A DNA stretch of 64,000 nt from Elizabethkingia bruuniana (GCF_002024805.1 NZ_CP014337.1:4369523-4433522), one strand, 5' to 3'. Positions 35,131 through 44,796 are shown, counted from the stretch's first letter. The notes: generated from the letters alone by a model not told the origin. A program made the numbers and translations.

Positions 35131-35937
35131 ATGAAGGTATTTCTGAAAATAATTGTTTTTTTTCTAATAGTATATTTAGTGCTGTGTACTGTGATATACT
35201 TTTATCAGGAAAAAATAATTTTCCATCCCGAAAAACTACCGGAGAACTACTCCTATAATTTTGGAAGTAATACCGAAGAGATAACAATAATAACGAGAGA
35301 CAATAAACGGTTAAATTCTGTATTATTTAAAGCTCCGGACTCTAAAGGAGTTATTTTTTATCTTCATGGTAATGGCGGATCCATAAAAGGATGGAGTGAA
35401 GTCGCAAAGCTCTATAATAGCATGAACTACGATGTTTATATGCTGGATTACAGAGGTTATGGGAAAAGTGAAGGAAGTATAGAAAGTAAAGATCAGATAT
35501 TTTCGGATGTGGAGCGTGCTTATGAAGAAATCAAAAAACGATACCCTGAAAATAAAATTATTATTCTGGGGTATTCTGTAGGAACAGGTTTAGCATCAAA
35601 ACTGGCATCAGTAAACAATGCCGAATTATTGATTTTGCAAGCACCATATTACAGTCTAAGGGATGAAATGAAACAAAAGTTTTCGTTCCTTCCCGGATTT
35701 TTACTAAAATATAATTTTGAAACTTATCAATATCTGAAAACTGTGAAATCTCCGATTGTTATATTTCATGGTAATGCCGATGAGGTGATTAATTATAACG
35801 CTTCTTTAAGACTGAAAAATAATTTTAAAAAAGGAGATAGCCTGATTGTATTGAATAATCAGGGACATAACGGGATGACAGATAATATTGACTATCAAAA
35901 AGCAATGGAGAAGATTCTTGATTTTGATAAAAAATAA
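35131..35937 (+). CDS. Membrane-anchored alpha/beta hydrolase in the paa operon
   Basis: 268 aa. A single N-terminal hydrophobic helix (FLKIIVFFLIVYLVLCTVIY) predicts an anchored or exported protein. The hydrolase fold is complete: oxyanion segment FYLHGNGGSIKGW, nucleophile elbow ILGYSVGTGLA (Ser in GYSVG), Asp in FHGNADEVIN and His in NNQGHNGMT. It is of the ABHD/YfhR-like group. It starts 6 bp after paaC and ends 4 bp before paaD, so it is certainly co-transcribed, though it is not part of the standard pathway. Possible roles are release of esters or thioesters of aromatic acids; unproven. Confidence 0.85.
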   Translation: MKVFLKIIVFFLIVYLVLCTVIYFYQEKIIFHPEKLPENYSYNFGSNTEEITIITRDNKRLNSVLFKAPDSKGVIFYLHGNGGSIKGWSEVAKLYNSMNYDVYMLDYRGYGKSEGSIESKDQIFSDVERAYEEIKKRYPENKIIILGYSVGTGLASKLASVNNAELLILQAPYYSLRDEMKQKFSFLPGFLLKYNFETYQYLKTVKSPIVIFHGNADEVINYNASLRLKNNFKKGDSLIVLNNQGHNGMTDNIDYQKAMEKILDFDKK

Positions 35938-35941
35938 AGAA

Positions 35942-36406
35942 ATGAATGAACTTTTAGACATATTAAAAACAATTCCAGACCCGGAAATTCCGGTAATTGA
36001 TATAGTGGAATTAGGTATTGTAAGAGAAGCTAGAATGCTTGATGAAAATATTTGTGAAGTAATTATTACACCTACTTATTCTGCTTGCCCGGCTATGTTT
36101 ACTATAGAAGAAGATATTACCAAGGTAATGAAGGAGAACGGGTGGGATGCAAAAGTAGTAACCAAAATGTTTCCTATCTGGACGACTGATTGGTTAACTG
36201 ATGAAGCCAGAGAGAAATTAAGGGTCTATGGAATTACACCTCCTGAAAGGGGAGCGGATGAACATCATATCGGAAAACCTAAGAAATGTCCACGTTGTGG
36301 ATCTATGCATACCAAACAGATCAGCAGATTTGGATCTACTTTGTGTAAAGCATCTTATCAATGTTTAGATTGTCTGGAACCCTTTGATTATTTTAAATGC
36401 CATTGA
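35942..36406 (+). CDS. paaD: Phenylacetate degradation protein PaaD (Fe-S/diiron maturation, DUF59)
   Basis: 154 aa from ATG at 35942 (MNELLDILKTIPDPEIPV); a longer frame would run into the preceding hydrolase gene. The N-terminal MIP18/DUF59 domain has IPDPEIPVIDIVELG and TYSACPAM, and the C-terminal zinc ribbon has CPRCGS and CLDCLEPFDYFKC. PaaD is needed for a working epoxidase, probably in cluster or diiron-site assembly. Confidence 0.94.
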   Translation: MNELLDILKTIPDPEIPVIDIVELGIVREARMLDENICEVIITPTYSACPAMFTIEEDITKVMKENGWDAKVVTKMFPIWTTDWLTDEAREKLRVYGITPPERGADEHHIGKPKKCPRCGSMHTKQISRFGSTLCKASYQCLDCLEPFDYFKCH

Positions 36407-36560
36407 TGTAAATTAATGTAGCAGTTTGTCAATATAGTAATGAATCAGTTTACTAATAGAATTTACGGATATGCGGAGCATAGCAATGTTGTAGTCAAAT
36501 TGCGGTACTATTAGATTGTTACATTAATTTAGATTGTTATATTGGTACACTAAAAAAATA
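36407..36560. repeat. Intergenic inverted-repeat element upstream of paaG
   Basis: Left arm AATGTAGCAGTTTGTCAATA and AATGAATCAGTTTACTAATA; right arm TATTAGATTGTTACATTAAT and TTGTTATATTGGTACACT. The AGTTTACTAATAG and CTATTAG portions pair around a centre with remnants of the REP-like core (GCGGAGCATAGC). Confidence 0.55.
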
Positions 36561-36565
36561 TTTTT

Positions 36566-37369
36566 ATGGAATATACTCAAATTGATATTGAATCAAAATT
36601 AGAAGGAAAACTAAAAATAGCTTATCTCAACCAACCTGAAAGTTATAATTCACTTAACAAAAAAATGTTGAGTGAAATTCGCCATTTTATGGAGGAATGT
36701 GACAAAGACGAAACAGTGAGATGTATTGCTGTTTCCGGAAGGGGAAAAGCTTTCTGTTCCGGACAGAATCTTAAAGAAGCATTATCATTAGGCAAAGATG
36801 CTGAAGAAGAAAGAATCATACAGCGTATGGTTATCGACTACTATAATCCAATGGTAAAATCCATTGTAAAAAATTCAAAACCTGTTATTGCACTGGTTAA
36901 TGGCCCTGCGGTAGGAGCAGGTGCTATGCTGGGGCTTATCTGTGATTTTACGCTGGCTACAGAAAGTTCTTATTTCTCACAAGCATTTGTGAATATCGGA
37001 CTGATTCCGGATACTGCAGGAACTTATTATTTGCCAAAACTATTGGGCAGACAGTTGGCCGGCTATTTAGCATTTACCGGAAAGAAACTTTCATCGGCCG
37101 AAGCGAAACAGTTGGGATTAATAGCTGATGTCTTCAAAGATGAAGAGTTTGAGGCAAAAGCAGGTGAAGTTTTAGCTCAGATATCTAATCTGCCAACAAA
37201 AGCAATTGGTTTAACCAAAAAAGCTTTTAATAATTCTTATACCAATACATTGAGTGAGCAGTTGGATTTGGAAGGTATTTACCAACAAGACGCTGCTGAA
37301 ACTGAAGACTTCAAAGAAGGCGTAAGAGCATTTTTAGAGAAAAGACAACCGGATTATAAAGGAAAATAA
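36566..37369 (+). CDS. paaG: 1,2-epoxyphenylacetyl-CoA isomerase (enoyl-CoA hydratase family)
   Basis: 267 aa crotonase-fold enzyme. The CoA and oxyanion-hole segment is SGRGKAFCSGQNLKEAL (about 52-68), with the second in ALVNGPAVGAGAMLGLICD and the active Asp in FVNIGLIPDTAGTYYLPK. PaaG turns the epoxide into the seven-membered oxepin-CoA and also shifts double bonds in later intermediates. Position after the epoxidase genes supports PaaG over a general hydratase. Confidence 0.92.
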   Translation: MEYTQIDIESKLEGKLKIAYLNQPESYNSLNKKMLSEIRHFMEECDKDETVRCIAVSGRGKAFCSGQNLKEALSLGKDAEEERIIQRMVIDYYNPMVKSIVKNSKPVIALVNGPAVGAGAMLGLICDFTLATESSYFSQAFVNIGLIPDTAGTYYLPKLLGRQLAGYLAFTGKKLSSAEAKQLGLIADVFKDEEFEAKAGEVLAQISNLPTKAIGLTKKAFNNSYTNTLSEQLDLEGIYQQDAAETEDFKEGVRAFLEKRQPDYKGK

Positions 37370-37488
37370 AACTAATATAACAATTTACAGATGTAGCAGT
37401 CTACCAATAAAATAAATGCTTCGGCAAAATTCAATTTTTTATAAAGTTGTTATATTGGTAAACTGATACATTGTTACACTATTTTTTT
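37370..37488. repeat. Intergenic inverted-repeat element upstream of paaH
   Basis: Left arm ATAACAATTTACAGATGTAG and GTCTACCAAT; right arm GTTGTTATATTGGTAAACTG and ATACATTGTTACAC. Same arm grammar as the other elements with a different centre. Confidence 0.55.
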
Positions 37489-37491
37489 ACT

Positions 37492-38622
37492 ATGAATATA
37501 GGAGTAATCGGCTCAGGAACAATGGGAATTGGGATAGCTCAGGTAGCTTCTGCCAACGGTTGTAATGTGTTTTTGTTTGATGCAAATTCTTCGCAAACCG
37601 AAAAAGCATTACAAAATCTGAAACAAACATTGACGAAGCTTGCTGAGAAACAAAAAATATCAGTTGAAGAATCTGAACAAATTTTCAGCAGAATCAAGTT
37701 TTGTACAACTCTGCAAGAACTTAAAGATTCCGATTTAGTTATTGAAGCTATTATTGAAAACAAAGAGATTAAAACCAAAGTGTTTTCGGAGCTGGAGGAT
37801 TATGTATCCGATACTTGTATAATTGGCTCCAATACATCTTCTATTTCTATTACTTCATTATCGTCTGAGTTGAAAAGACCAGAGCGTTTTATTGGTATTC
37901 ATTTTTTCAACCCCGCACCTTTGATGCCATTGGTGGAGATTATCCCAGGATTACTCACAGATGAACAACTACCGCAAAAGGTTTATGATCTGATGAAAAC
38001 CTGGAAGAAAGTTCCTGTAATTGCTAAGGATATTCCCGGTTTTATCGTCAACAGAATTGCACGCCCTTATTATGGTGAAGCACTAAGGATTGTTGAAGAA
38101 AATATAGCAACACCACAACAGGTAGATGATGCTATGACCAGTCTGGGCAATTTTAAAATGGGACCTTTTGAACTGATGGATCTTATCGGTATCGATGTGA
38201 ACTTTGCCGTGACAACAACCGTTTATAAGGATTATTTCTACGATCCTAAATATAAACCTTCCTTACTACAACAACGTATGGCTGAAGCCAAGCTTTTGGG
38301 GAGAAAAACAGGTAGGGGATTTTATAATTATCAGGAAGGAGCTGTAAAGTCTGTCGCTCAGAAGGATGATGCATTGTATGAAAAGATTTTTATAAGAATT
38401 ATTTCCATGCTGGTAAATGAAGCTGTAGAAGCTAAAAGGCTGGGTATTGCCAGTGATGAAGATATAGAATTGGCGATGCAGAAAGGTGTAAATTATCCTA
38501 AAGGCTTACTAAGCTGGGGACAGGAAATTGGTTATAAAACCATATCCGAAACACTTCAAAATCTTTATAACAAATACCAGGAGGAACGCTACAGACAAAG
38601 CCCTTTACTTAGTGAAATATAA
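37492..38622 (+). CDS. paaH: 3-hydroxyadipyl-CoA dehydrogenase
   Basis: 376 aa from ATG at 37492 (MNIGVIGSGTMGIGIAQ); the in-frame TTG upstream falls inside the repeat. Rossmann motif GSGTMG at residues 7-12, catalytic segment SNTSSISITSL and HFFNPAPLMPLVEII, and 3HCDH C-terminal domain from about residue 185 (DIPGFIVNRIARPYYGEAL). It oxidises 3-hydroxyadipyl-CoA to 3-oxoadipyl-CoA with NAD. Shorter than the two-repeat E. coli PaaH (about 475 aa), but it retains a second partial C-terminal domain. Confidence 0.92.
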   Translation: MNIGVIGSGTMGIGIAQVASANGCNVFLFDANSSQTEKALQNLKQTLTKLAEKQKISVEESEQIFSRIKFCTTLQELKDSDLVIEAIIENKEIKTKVFSELEDYVSDTCIIGSNTSSISITSLSSELKRPERFIGIHFFNPAPLMPLVEIIPGLLTDEQLPQKVYDLMKTWKKVPVIAKDIPGFIVNRIARPYYGEALRIVEENIATPQQVDDAMTSLGNFKMGPFELMDLIGIDVNFAVTTTVYKDYFYDPKYKPSLLQQRMAEAKLLGRKTGRGFYNYQEGAVKSVAQKDDALYEKIFIRIISMLVNEAVEAKRLGIASDEDIELAMQKGVNYPKGLLSWGQEIGYKTISETLQNLYNKYQEERYRQSPLLSEI

Positions 38623-38695
38623 CAATGTATCAATGTAACAGTATAACAATCATTGATACATTGGTAGACTGTTATATTGGTATATTTTTTAATTA
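38623..38695. repeat. Intergenic inverted-repeat element upstream of paaI
   Basis: Most compact copy: CAATGTATCAATG pairs perfectly over 13 bp with CATTGATACATTG, followed by AACAGTATAACAA paired imperfectly with GACTGTTATATTGG. There is no extra core between the arms. Confidence 0.65.
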
Positions 38696-38702
38696 AATAA
38701 AA

Positions 38703-39116
38703 ATGAAGCCAGAACAAATTGCAGATTATATGCTTAATCAGGATGAATTCTCCAAATGGATGGGAATAAAACTGATAACGGTTAAAGAAAATTATTGTTT
38801 AATAGAAATGCCGGTTAGAAAAGAAATGCTGAATGGATTAAAAACTGTTCATGGCGGAGTAACTTTTGCTTTTGCGGACTCAGCATTGGCTTTTTCCTCC
38901 AATAATTCCGGAGATGCCGCTGTAGCACTAAACTGTGTAATCAACTTTACCACTGCCGGCAAAGAAGGAGATATCTTTCGTGCAGAAAGTAAGTTGGTGA
39001 ACGAAACCAGAAAGACTGCAGTTTATGATATCAATATCACCAATCAGGAACAAAAATTAGTAGCAAAATTTACAGGAACAGTTTATAAAATTGGAAAAAA
39101 AGTAATTGAACTGTAA
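38703..39116 (+). CDS. paaI: Hotdog-fold acyl-CoA thioesterase PaaI
   Basis: 137 aa single hotdog domain with HGGVTFAFADSALAFSSN carrying the active-site Asp and the HGG turn. PaaI releases CoA from dead-end ring-hydroxylated or 3,4-dihydroxyphenylacetyl-CoA products, protecting the CoA pool. Size and context fit PaaI. Confidence 0.93.
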   Translation: MKPEQIADYMLNQDEFSKWMGIKLITVKENYCLIEMPVRKEMLNGLKTVHGGVTFAFADSALAFSSNNSGDAAVALNCVINFTTAGKEGDIFRAESKLVNETRKTAVYDINITNQEQKLVAKFTGTVYKIGKKVIEL

Positions 39117-39205
39117 GTTCAATGTAGCAATTTGGTAGTTTACCAATGTACCAATAACTGGTATATCGCTTATTATTTAATTGGTAAATTATTACATTAA
39201 AATAG
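39117..39205. repeat. Intergenic inverted-repeat element upstream of paaJ
   Basis: Left arm AATGTAGCAATTTGGTAGTT and TTACCAATGTACCAATAA; right arm TTTAATTGGTAAATTATTAC-ATTA. Degenerate but the arms remain complementary. Confidence 0.5.
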
Positions 39206-39210
39206 TTATT

Positions 39211-40416
39211 ATGAACAACGTATACATCATAGATTATATAAGAACTCCTGTTTCAAAACTACAGGGAGGTTTATCCGAAGTAAGGGCAGATGATTTAGCC
39301 GCAATAGTTATTAAGGAAATAGTGGAGAGAAACCCAGAAGTTCCCGTAGATGAAATTGAAGATGTTATTTTCGGATGTGCTAATCAGGCCGGAGAAGATA
39401 ACCGTAATGTAGCAAGGATGGCTCTTTTATTAGCCGGCCTTCCATACAAAATAGGCGGAGAGACAGTGAACAGGCTTTGTGCTTCCGGAATGTCTGCGGT
39501 AGCCAATGCTTTCCGAGCTATTGCTGCGGGCGAAGGAGAAATCTATATTGCAGGTGGAGTAGAGCACATGACGCGTTCTCCTTATGTAATGTCTAAACCA
39601 AGTGTTGCATACGGACGGGATAGTCAGATGTATGATACAACTTTCGGATGGCGGTTTGTAAATCCTAAAATGAAAGAAATGTATGGTGTAGACGGAATGG
39701 GGGAGACAGCTGAAAATCTGGCCGACCTGCATAATATCAGCAGAGAAGATCAGGATCAATTTGCACTGTGGTCACAACAAAAAGCTACAAAAGCTCAGGA
39801 AAGCGGAAGGCTTGCTGAAGAAATCGTAAGAGTAAAAATTCCGCAAAGAAAAGGAGATCCTGTAGTATTTGATAAAGACGAATTTATTAAGCCAACAACA
39901 ACTATAGAAGTATTAGCAAAGCTTCGTCCTGCTTTCAGAAAAGAAGGAAGTGTAACAGCCGGAAATGCTTCCGGAATGAATGACGGCGCTGCTGCTCTTA
40001 TTCTGGCAAGTGAAGAAGCTGTAAAGAAATATGGTCTAAAACCAAAAGCAAAGATAGTGGGATCAGCAGTTGCGGGAGTAGAGCCCCGAATTATGGGAAT
40101 AGGTCCGGTAGAAGCAACTCAGAAACTGCTAAAAAGACTCAATCTTTCCCTTGAAGATATAGATATTATTGAATTGAATGAAGCATTTGCCGCGCAAGCG
40201 CTTGCCGTAACCAGAAGCTTAGGTCTGGAGGACAATGATCCGAGAGTTAACCCAAGTGGAGGAGCCATTGCAATAGGGCATCCGCTGGGAGTATCAGGAG
40301 CCAGAATTATTGGATCAGCAGCTCTGGAACTTCAAAAACAGAATAAAAAATATGCTTTGTGTACACTTTGTATTGGTGTTGGACAAGGTTATGCAATGGT
40401 AATTGAAAAAGTATAA
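39211..40416 (+). CDS. paaJ: 3-oxoadipyl-CoA/3-oxo-5,6-dehydrosuberyl-CoA thiolase
   Basis: 401 aa from ATG at 39211 ([14 protein letters not shown]). Thiolase signature with acyl-Cys in [15 protein letters not shown] (about residue 90), [23 protein letters not shown] (His) and the second Cys in [10 protein letters not shown]. The HMTRSPYVM segment fits the PcaF/PaaJ branch. It cleaves 3-oxoadipyl-CoA to succinyl-CoA and acetyl-CoA, and the C8 intermediate earlier in the route. The in-frame upstream TTG lies in the repeat and is rejected. Confidence 0.94.
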   Translation: MNNVYIIDYIRTPVSKLQGGLSEVRADDLAAIVIKEIVERNPEVPVDEIEDVIFGCANQAGEDNRNVARMALLLAGLPYKIGGETVNRLCASGMSAVANAFRAIAAGEGEIYIAGGVEHMTRSPYVMSKPSVAYGRDSQMYDTTFGWRFVNPKMKEMYGVDGMGETAENLADLHNISREDQDQFALWSQQKATKAQESGRLAEEIVRVKIPQRKGDPVVFDKDEFIKPTTTIEVLAKLRPAFRKEGSVTAGNASGMNDGAAALILASEEAVKKYGLKPKAKIVGSAVAGVEPRIMGIGPVEATQKLLKRLNLSLEDIDIIELNEAFAAQALAVTRSLGLEDNDPRVNPSGGAIAIGHPLGVSGARIIGSAALELQKQNKKYALCTLCIGVGQGYAMVIEKV

Positions 40417-40545
40417 TATTTTCAATAATGTAACAATATAACAATGTAACAGTTTATCAATAGAATATATACTCTTTCAATAAGGCAGGATATTTATTGT
40501 TACATTGATAAACTGATACATTGCTAAATTAAATTTTTAATAAAA
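40417..40545. repeat. Intergenic inverted-repeat element upstream of paaY
   Basis: Left arm AATGTAACAATATAACAATG then TAACAGTTTATCAAT; right arm TTGTTACATTGATAAACTGA. CAGTTTATCAAT and ATTGATAAACTG pair perfectly over 12 bp around an unrelated centre. Confidence 0.65.
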
Positions 40546-40550
40546 ATTTT

Positions 40551-41144
40551 ATGAACATTTACTCCTATCATGGTATTCGTCCTATTATAAAGCCTTCTGC
40601 CTATGTTCATCCTCAGGCAGTGATTATCGGAAATGTAGAAATTGGTGAAGAAGTATATATCGGCCCCAATGCTGTTATTCGCGGTGACTGGGGAAAGATT
40701 ATTATAAAAGACGGAGCCAATGTTCAGGAAAACTGTACGCTTCATGTATTCCCAAATATTGAAACCATTTTGGAAGAATCAGCACATATAGGACATGGCG
40801 CGATTATCCATTCCGGACATATCGGTAGGAATTGTCTTGTAGGAATGAATGCGGTAGTAATGGATAAGGCTGTAATTGGCGATGAATGTATTATTGGAGC
40901 GCTAGCTTTTGTTCCAGCTAATTTTAAATGTGAGCCCAGAAAACTGATCGTAGGAAGTCCCGCAAAAATTATACGTGATGTTTCAGACGAAATGATTCAC
41001 TGGAAAACCGAAGGGACAAAACTCTATCAGGAATTGGCAAGAGAAGGAAAAGATGCTATTGTTCCTTGTGAACCTTTTACAGAATTTACAGAGCAAGTCC
41101 CTACAAAAGTAGTAGACTACAGCATCTGGGCTGATTTGAAATAA
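40551..41144 (+). CDS. paaY: Phenylacetate degradation protein PaaY (gamma-carbonic anhydrase-like hexapeptide protein)
   Basis: 197 aa left-handed beta-helix protein with hexapeptide repeats (VIIGNVEIGEEVYIGPNAVI, then SAHIGHGAIIHSGHIG and NCLVGMNAVVMDKAVIGDEC) and metal-binding histidines in HVFPN, HIGHG and HSGH. PaaY has thioesterase or accessory activity in the pathway in some bacteria. Position after paaJ and length support the call. Confidence 0.9.
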   Translation: MNIYSYHGIRPIIKPSAYVHPQAVIIGNVEIGEEVYIGPNAVIRGDWGKIIIKDGANVQENCTLHVFPNIETILEESAHIGHGAIIHSGHIGRNCLVGMNAVVMDKAVIGDECIIGALAFVPANFKCEPRKLIVGSPAKIIRDVSDEMIHWKTEGTKLYQELAREGKDAIVPCEPFTEFTEQVPTKVVDYSIWADLK

Positions 41145-41154
41145 AGTAGTAAAT

Positions 41155-41200
41155 TTAAACCTTATAGGTTTTAGAGCCTATGAAGTTTAAAATATAAAAT
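41155..41200. repeat. Imperfect palindrome between paaY and orf89
   Basis: TTTAAACCTTATAGG and CCTATGAAGTTTAAA pair in 13 of 15 positions around TTTTAGAG. A third type of intergenic palindrome in this operon. Confidence 0.55.
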
Positions 41201-41214
41201 AATTATAGCCTAAA

Positions 41215-41484
41215 ATGCAGAATTTCCTGAAAAAATATTGGTATGTCGTTCTGATTGTATTGAGTGCACTCCACTTTTTAGGATATTTCATAATAAAAGC
41301 TATGATCGGTATCTCAGATGCATTAGAGCATGTGGATTCCGATACAATAGAAAGACACCTCAAATCAAAAGATTTTTTCTATACAATTCTTCTTGATTCA
41401 ATCTTTATCCTGGATTTTGCACTAATACTCTTTCTTGTATATCTGGGGGGTAAAAAAGTCTTACAATTGATATTAAAAAAATAA
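41215..41484 (+). CDS. Small two-helix membrane protein in the paa operon
   Basis: 89 aa. Two hydrophobic helices are visible, residues 9-29 (YWYVVLIVLSALHFLGYFII) and about 60-82 (FILDFALILFLVYLGGK), joined by an acidic loop (DALEHVDSDTIERHLKSKDF). No family recognised. It sits 27 bp before paaZ and shares its direction, so it is probably co-transcribed. Possibly a membrane anchor or transport helper; not supported further. Confidence 0.6.
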   Translation: MQNFLKKYWYVVLIVLSALHFLGYFIIKAMIGISDALEHVDSDTIERHLKSKDFFYTILLDSIFILDFALILFLVYLGGKKVLQLILKK

Positions 41485-41511
41485 ACATCAAATAGTAAAG
41501 TATTCTTTAAT

Positions 41512-44007
41512 ATGGAAAAACTTAAAAATTATATATGCGGACAATGGACAGAGGGAACAGGTAATGGAATTCCGCTTTACAATGCTGTTACAGGAGAGCA
41601 GGTTGCTATTTCAGATACAGAAGGACTAAACTTCGAACAAGCTCTCGACTATGGAAGAACAATAGGTTATAAAAACCTGTCTTCCATGACATTTTATGAT
41701 CGTGGGGAAATGCTGAAAAAAGTAGCTTTATACCTTTTAGAACGTAAGAAAAAATATTACGAATTATCATATAAAACCGGAGCTACTCATGTAGACTCCT
41801 GGGTAGACATAGAAGGAGGTTTTGGTACTTTTTTCACTTATTCCGGATTGGCAAAAAGAATGCTGCCTAATACTCCGTTTTGGATAGATGGTGATACGCA
41901 GAAAATTTCAGCTAACGGAACACATCTGGGAACACATATTCTTACACCAAGTGAAGGCGTTTCTGTACAGATTAATGCCTATAATTTCCCGGTATGGGGA
42001 ATGTTGGAAAAGTTATCCACATCTTTACTGGCTGGTGTACCAAGTATTGTAAAGCCAGCTACTCCCGGCTCTTACCTCACCAATGCTGTTTTTCAGGATA
42101 TGATAGAAAGTGGTTTGCTTCCTGAAGGAGCTGTTCAGTTGGTTTGTGGAGAGCCTGGAAATATTCTGGATTATGTACAGGATGGAGATTCTGTTTTATT
42201 CACAGGATCTGCTAATACCGGAAGAAAACTAAAATCTTTACCTTCAGTTGCAGGAAATGCTGTCCGCTTTAATATGGAAGCAGATTCTCTGAACTGTTCA
42301 ATTCTGGGGTTGGACGCCAAGCCGGGAACTCCTGAATTCGATTTGTTCATTAAAGAGGTCCGTAATGAAATGACAACAAAGGCAGGACAGAAATGTACTG
42401 CTATCCGCAGGATTATCGTACCTGAACATTTAATTGGTGATGTTCAGAGAGCTCTTTCCAAAGCATTGGATCAGACAAAAATAGGAAATCCTCTAAACAG
42501 AGAAACCCGAATGGGGTCTCTGGTCGGAAAACAACAATATGATGAGGTTCTGAGGAAAGTAAACCTGCTAAAAGCAGAAACAGAACTTGTGTACGATGGT
42601 AAACAAGAACTAATAGATGCCGATTATGAGAAAGGAGCATTTATGAGTCCTAAATTATTCCTGAATGATAAACCTTTTGAAAAAAATATTTCTCATGATG
42701 TAGAAGCCTTTGGACCTGTTTCTACTTTAATGCCATATAAAGACGCAGAAGAAGCTGCAGCTTTAGCAAAAAGAGGAAAAGGAAGTTTAGTAGGCTCTAT
42801 TGTTTCTTATGATAATAATTTTGTTGCGGAAACATCATGGAAGATGGCTTCTCAGCACGGCCGTATCTATGTTCTTAACAGAGATAATGCGAAAGAGAGT
42901 ACAGGACATGGCTCACCACTTCCGACACTGATGCATGGAGGGCCGGGAAGAGCCGGAGGCGGAGAAGAAATGGGTGGACTAAGCGGACTTCATTTTTTCC
43001 TGCAAAAGACGGCTATACAAGGATCACCGGATATTCTGACTGCTATTACCAAGATTTATCAACAAGGAGCTGAGAAAAAATACTCAGATAAACACCCATT
43101 CCGTAAATACTTCGAAGAAGTAGAAGTTGGCGACTCATTGGAAACTGCCGGAAGAACAGTTACAGAAGCAGATATTGTAAACTTCTCCAATGTATCGTGG
43201 GATCATTTTTATGCCCATACAGATGCTACAAGTCTTAATGGAACTATTTTCGACAAGACTGTAGCTCATGGCTATTTTATACTTTCAGCCGCGGCAGGAT
43301 TATTTGTTTCCGGTAAAAAAGGACCTGTAATTGCAAATTACGGATTGGAGAACTGCGCTTTCTTTAAACCTGTATATGCAGGAGATACCATCACGGTGTA
43401 CTTGACTGCAAAAGAAAAAATCAACAGAGGTGTAAAAGGAAGAAATATTCCGAGTGGTGTTGTAAAATGGTTGGTTGAGGTTGTAAATCAAAGAGAAGAG
43501 GTTGTTTGCGTAGCAACAATTCTGACATTGGTAGCTAAAAAATCACCTTTCATTGATCTGAATGTAAGAGATATCCGAAAAATATTAAATGGATTAACAG
43601 AGAGTTCAATATCTCAATGGGGGAAGATGTCACCGCAGGAAATGCTTGAACATCTTGAAACTACTGTTAACTATGGTATGGGAAGACCAGAAGCAGACAA
43701 ATATTATACTCCTGATGAACATCTTGAAAAATATCAGGATTCATTATATAATCATAGAAAAATGCCAAAAGATTTTCCGGCGCCATTCCTTCCGCAGGAT
43801 GGTAGTTTACCGGAATTAAAACATAAAAATCTGGAGGCTGCAAAAGAAGCTTTCCTTAATGCAGTTCAGGAATTTATTATCTATTATAAAGAAAATCCAC
43901 AAGCAGAACATATCCATTTTGTATTCGGAAAGATTAACAAAGAAATGTGGGAACTGATGCACAGAAAACATTTCACCCATCATTTCGAACAGTTCGGATT
44001 AATTTAA
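41512..44007 (+). CDS. paaZ: Oxepin-CoA hydrolase/aldehyde dehydrogenase PaaZ with extra C-terminal DinB/DUF1569-like domain
   Basis: 831 aa, about 150 aa longer than E. coli PaaZ (681 aa). Aldehyde dehydrogenase domain at 1-520 with catalytic Cys295 ([10 protein letters not shown]) and Glu256 (FNMEADSLN), at the same numbers as E. coli. MaoC-type hydratase domain at about 523-680 with Asp564 and His569 ([10 protein letters not shown]) and VAHGYFILS. The extra region at 680-831 contains [15 protein letters not shown] and ends [20 protein letters not shown], which matches the DinB/DUF1569 type. The core enzyme opens the oxepin ring and oxidises the aldehyde to the dicarboxyl-CoA. The added domain is unexplained. 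Confidence 0.92.
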   Translation: MEKLKNYICGQWTEGTGNGIPLYNAVTGEQVAISDTEGLNFEQALDYGRTIGYKNLSSMTFYDRGEMLKKVALYLLERKKKYYELSYKTGATHVDSWVDIEGGFGTFFTYSGLAKRMLPNTPFWIDGDTQKISANGTHLGTHILTPSEGVSVQINAYNFPVWGMLEKLSTSLLAGVPSIVKPATPGSYLTNAVFQDMIESGLLPEGAVQLVCGEPGNILDYVQDGDSVLFTGSANTGRKLKSLPSVAGNAVRFNMEADSLNCSILGLDAKPGTPEFDLFIKEVRNEMTTKAGQKCTAIRRIIVPEHLIGDVQRALSKALDQTKIGNPLNRETRMGSLVGKQQYDEVLRKVNLLKAETELVYDGKQELIDADYEKGAFMSPKLFLNDKPFEKNISHDVEAFGPVSTLMPYKDAEEAAALAKRGKGSLVGSIVSYDNNFVAETSWKMASQHGRIYVLNRDNAKESTGHGSPLPTLMHGGPGRAGGGEEMGGLSGLHFFLQKTAIQGSPDILTAITKIYQQGAEKKYSDKHPFRKYFEEVEVGDSLETAGRTVTEADIVNFSNVSWDHFYAHTDATSLNGTIFDKTVAHGYFILSAAAGLFVSGKKGPVIANYGLENCAFFKPVYAGDTITVYLTAKEKINRGVKGRNIPSGVVKWLVEVVNQREEVVCVATILTLVAKKSPFIDLNVRDIRKILNGLTESSISQWGKMSPQEMLEHLETTVNYGMGRPEADKYYTPDEHLEKYQDSLYNHRKMPKDFPAPFLPQDGSLPELKHKNLEAAKEAFLNAVQEFIIYYKENPQAEHIHFVFGKINKEMWELMHRKHFTHHFEQFGLI

Positions 44008-44100
44008 AATATCTGTAATAATATTAAATACATATCATTCTGATAAATTATTTATAAACTATTACACTGTTAGATTGGGACATTTGTAAATTAATATATT
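44008..44100. repeat. Weak copy of the intergenic element after paaZ
   Basis: Contains TGATAAATTATTTATAAACT-ATTACACTGTTAGATT and GGGACATTTGTAAATTA, an eroded form of the same arm grammar. It would have preceded paaF before the glycosylase/helicase pair was inserted. Confidence 0.3.
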
Positions 44101-44106
44101 TGGAGA

Positions 44107-44796
44107 GTGAAGAAAACTTTTGCAGATAAAGTCATCGATTTTAATAAGACCCTTCAATATTCGGGAAAACTACCGGAAGGATTTAATGTACTGAATCCTT
44201 ATCTGGATAATCCTGAAACAATGGTTGTGATGCAAAAGTTTTATCATAAATATTATAATGATTCAGACCAGCGCAGATTTATAATTGGGATCAATCCCAG
44301 TAGACATGGTGCAGGTGTAACGGGAGTTCCTTTTACTGATACCAAACGGTTGAAGAGTGAATGTGGTATTGAAATGAAATCAGTGCATACCCATGAGGTT
44401 TCATCTGTCTTTATGTATGATATGATCAATGCTTTTGGTGGAGTTGAGAAATTCTATAAAGAATTTTATATCAATTCTCCTTTTCCTTTGGCTATTGTGA
44501 GAAATACAAAAAATGGATGGCTGAATGCTAATTATTATGATGATAAGCAGCTTTTTGAGGATGTAAAAAGCTTTATGATAACTTCTCTAAAAAAGCATAT
44601 AAGCCTGGGACTGGATACTTCTGAAGTTTTCGTATTGGGTAAAAAGAATGCAGACTTTATCCACAAACTCAACAAAGAAGAAAAGTTATTTGATAAAATC
44701 AATGTTCTGGAACATCCTCGTTATATCCAGCAATACAAATCAAAAGAGAAAGAAATATATATAGATAAGTATATTGTAGCCTTTTCTGAAAAATAA
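44107..44796 (+). CDS. SMUG2-type DNA glycosylase family protein
   Basis: 229 aa with a GTG start at 44107 preceded by GGAGA; there is no ATG nearby. The uracil-DNA-glycosylase fold shows in IIGINPSRHGAGVTGVPFTD (motif A, GINPSRxG), SSVFMYDMINAFGG, and the C-terminal VLEHPRYIQQYKS (motif B, HPR). This is the SMUG2/DUF4918 branch. It would excise damaged or unusual bases. It stands just before the helicase gene (8 bp), inside the paa operon. A defence or repair role is possible; which base is removed is unknown. Confidence 0.8.
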   Translation: MKKTFADKVIDFNKTLQYSGKLPEGFNVLNPYLDNPETMVVMQKFYHKYYNDSDQRRFIIGINPSRHGAGVTGVPFTDTKRLKSECGIEMKSVHTHEVSSVFMYDMINAFGGVEKFYKEFYINSPFPLAIVRNTKNGWLNANYYDDKQLFEDVKSFMITSLKKHISLGLDTSEVFVLGKKNADFIHKLNKEEKLFDKINVLEHPRYIQQYKSKEKEIYIDKYIVAFSEK

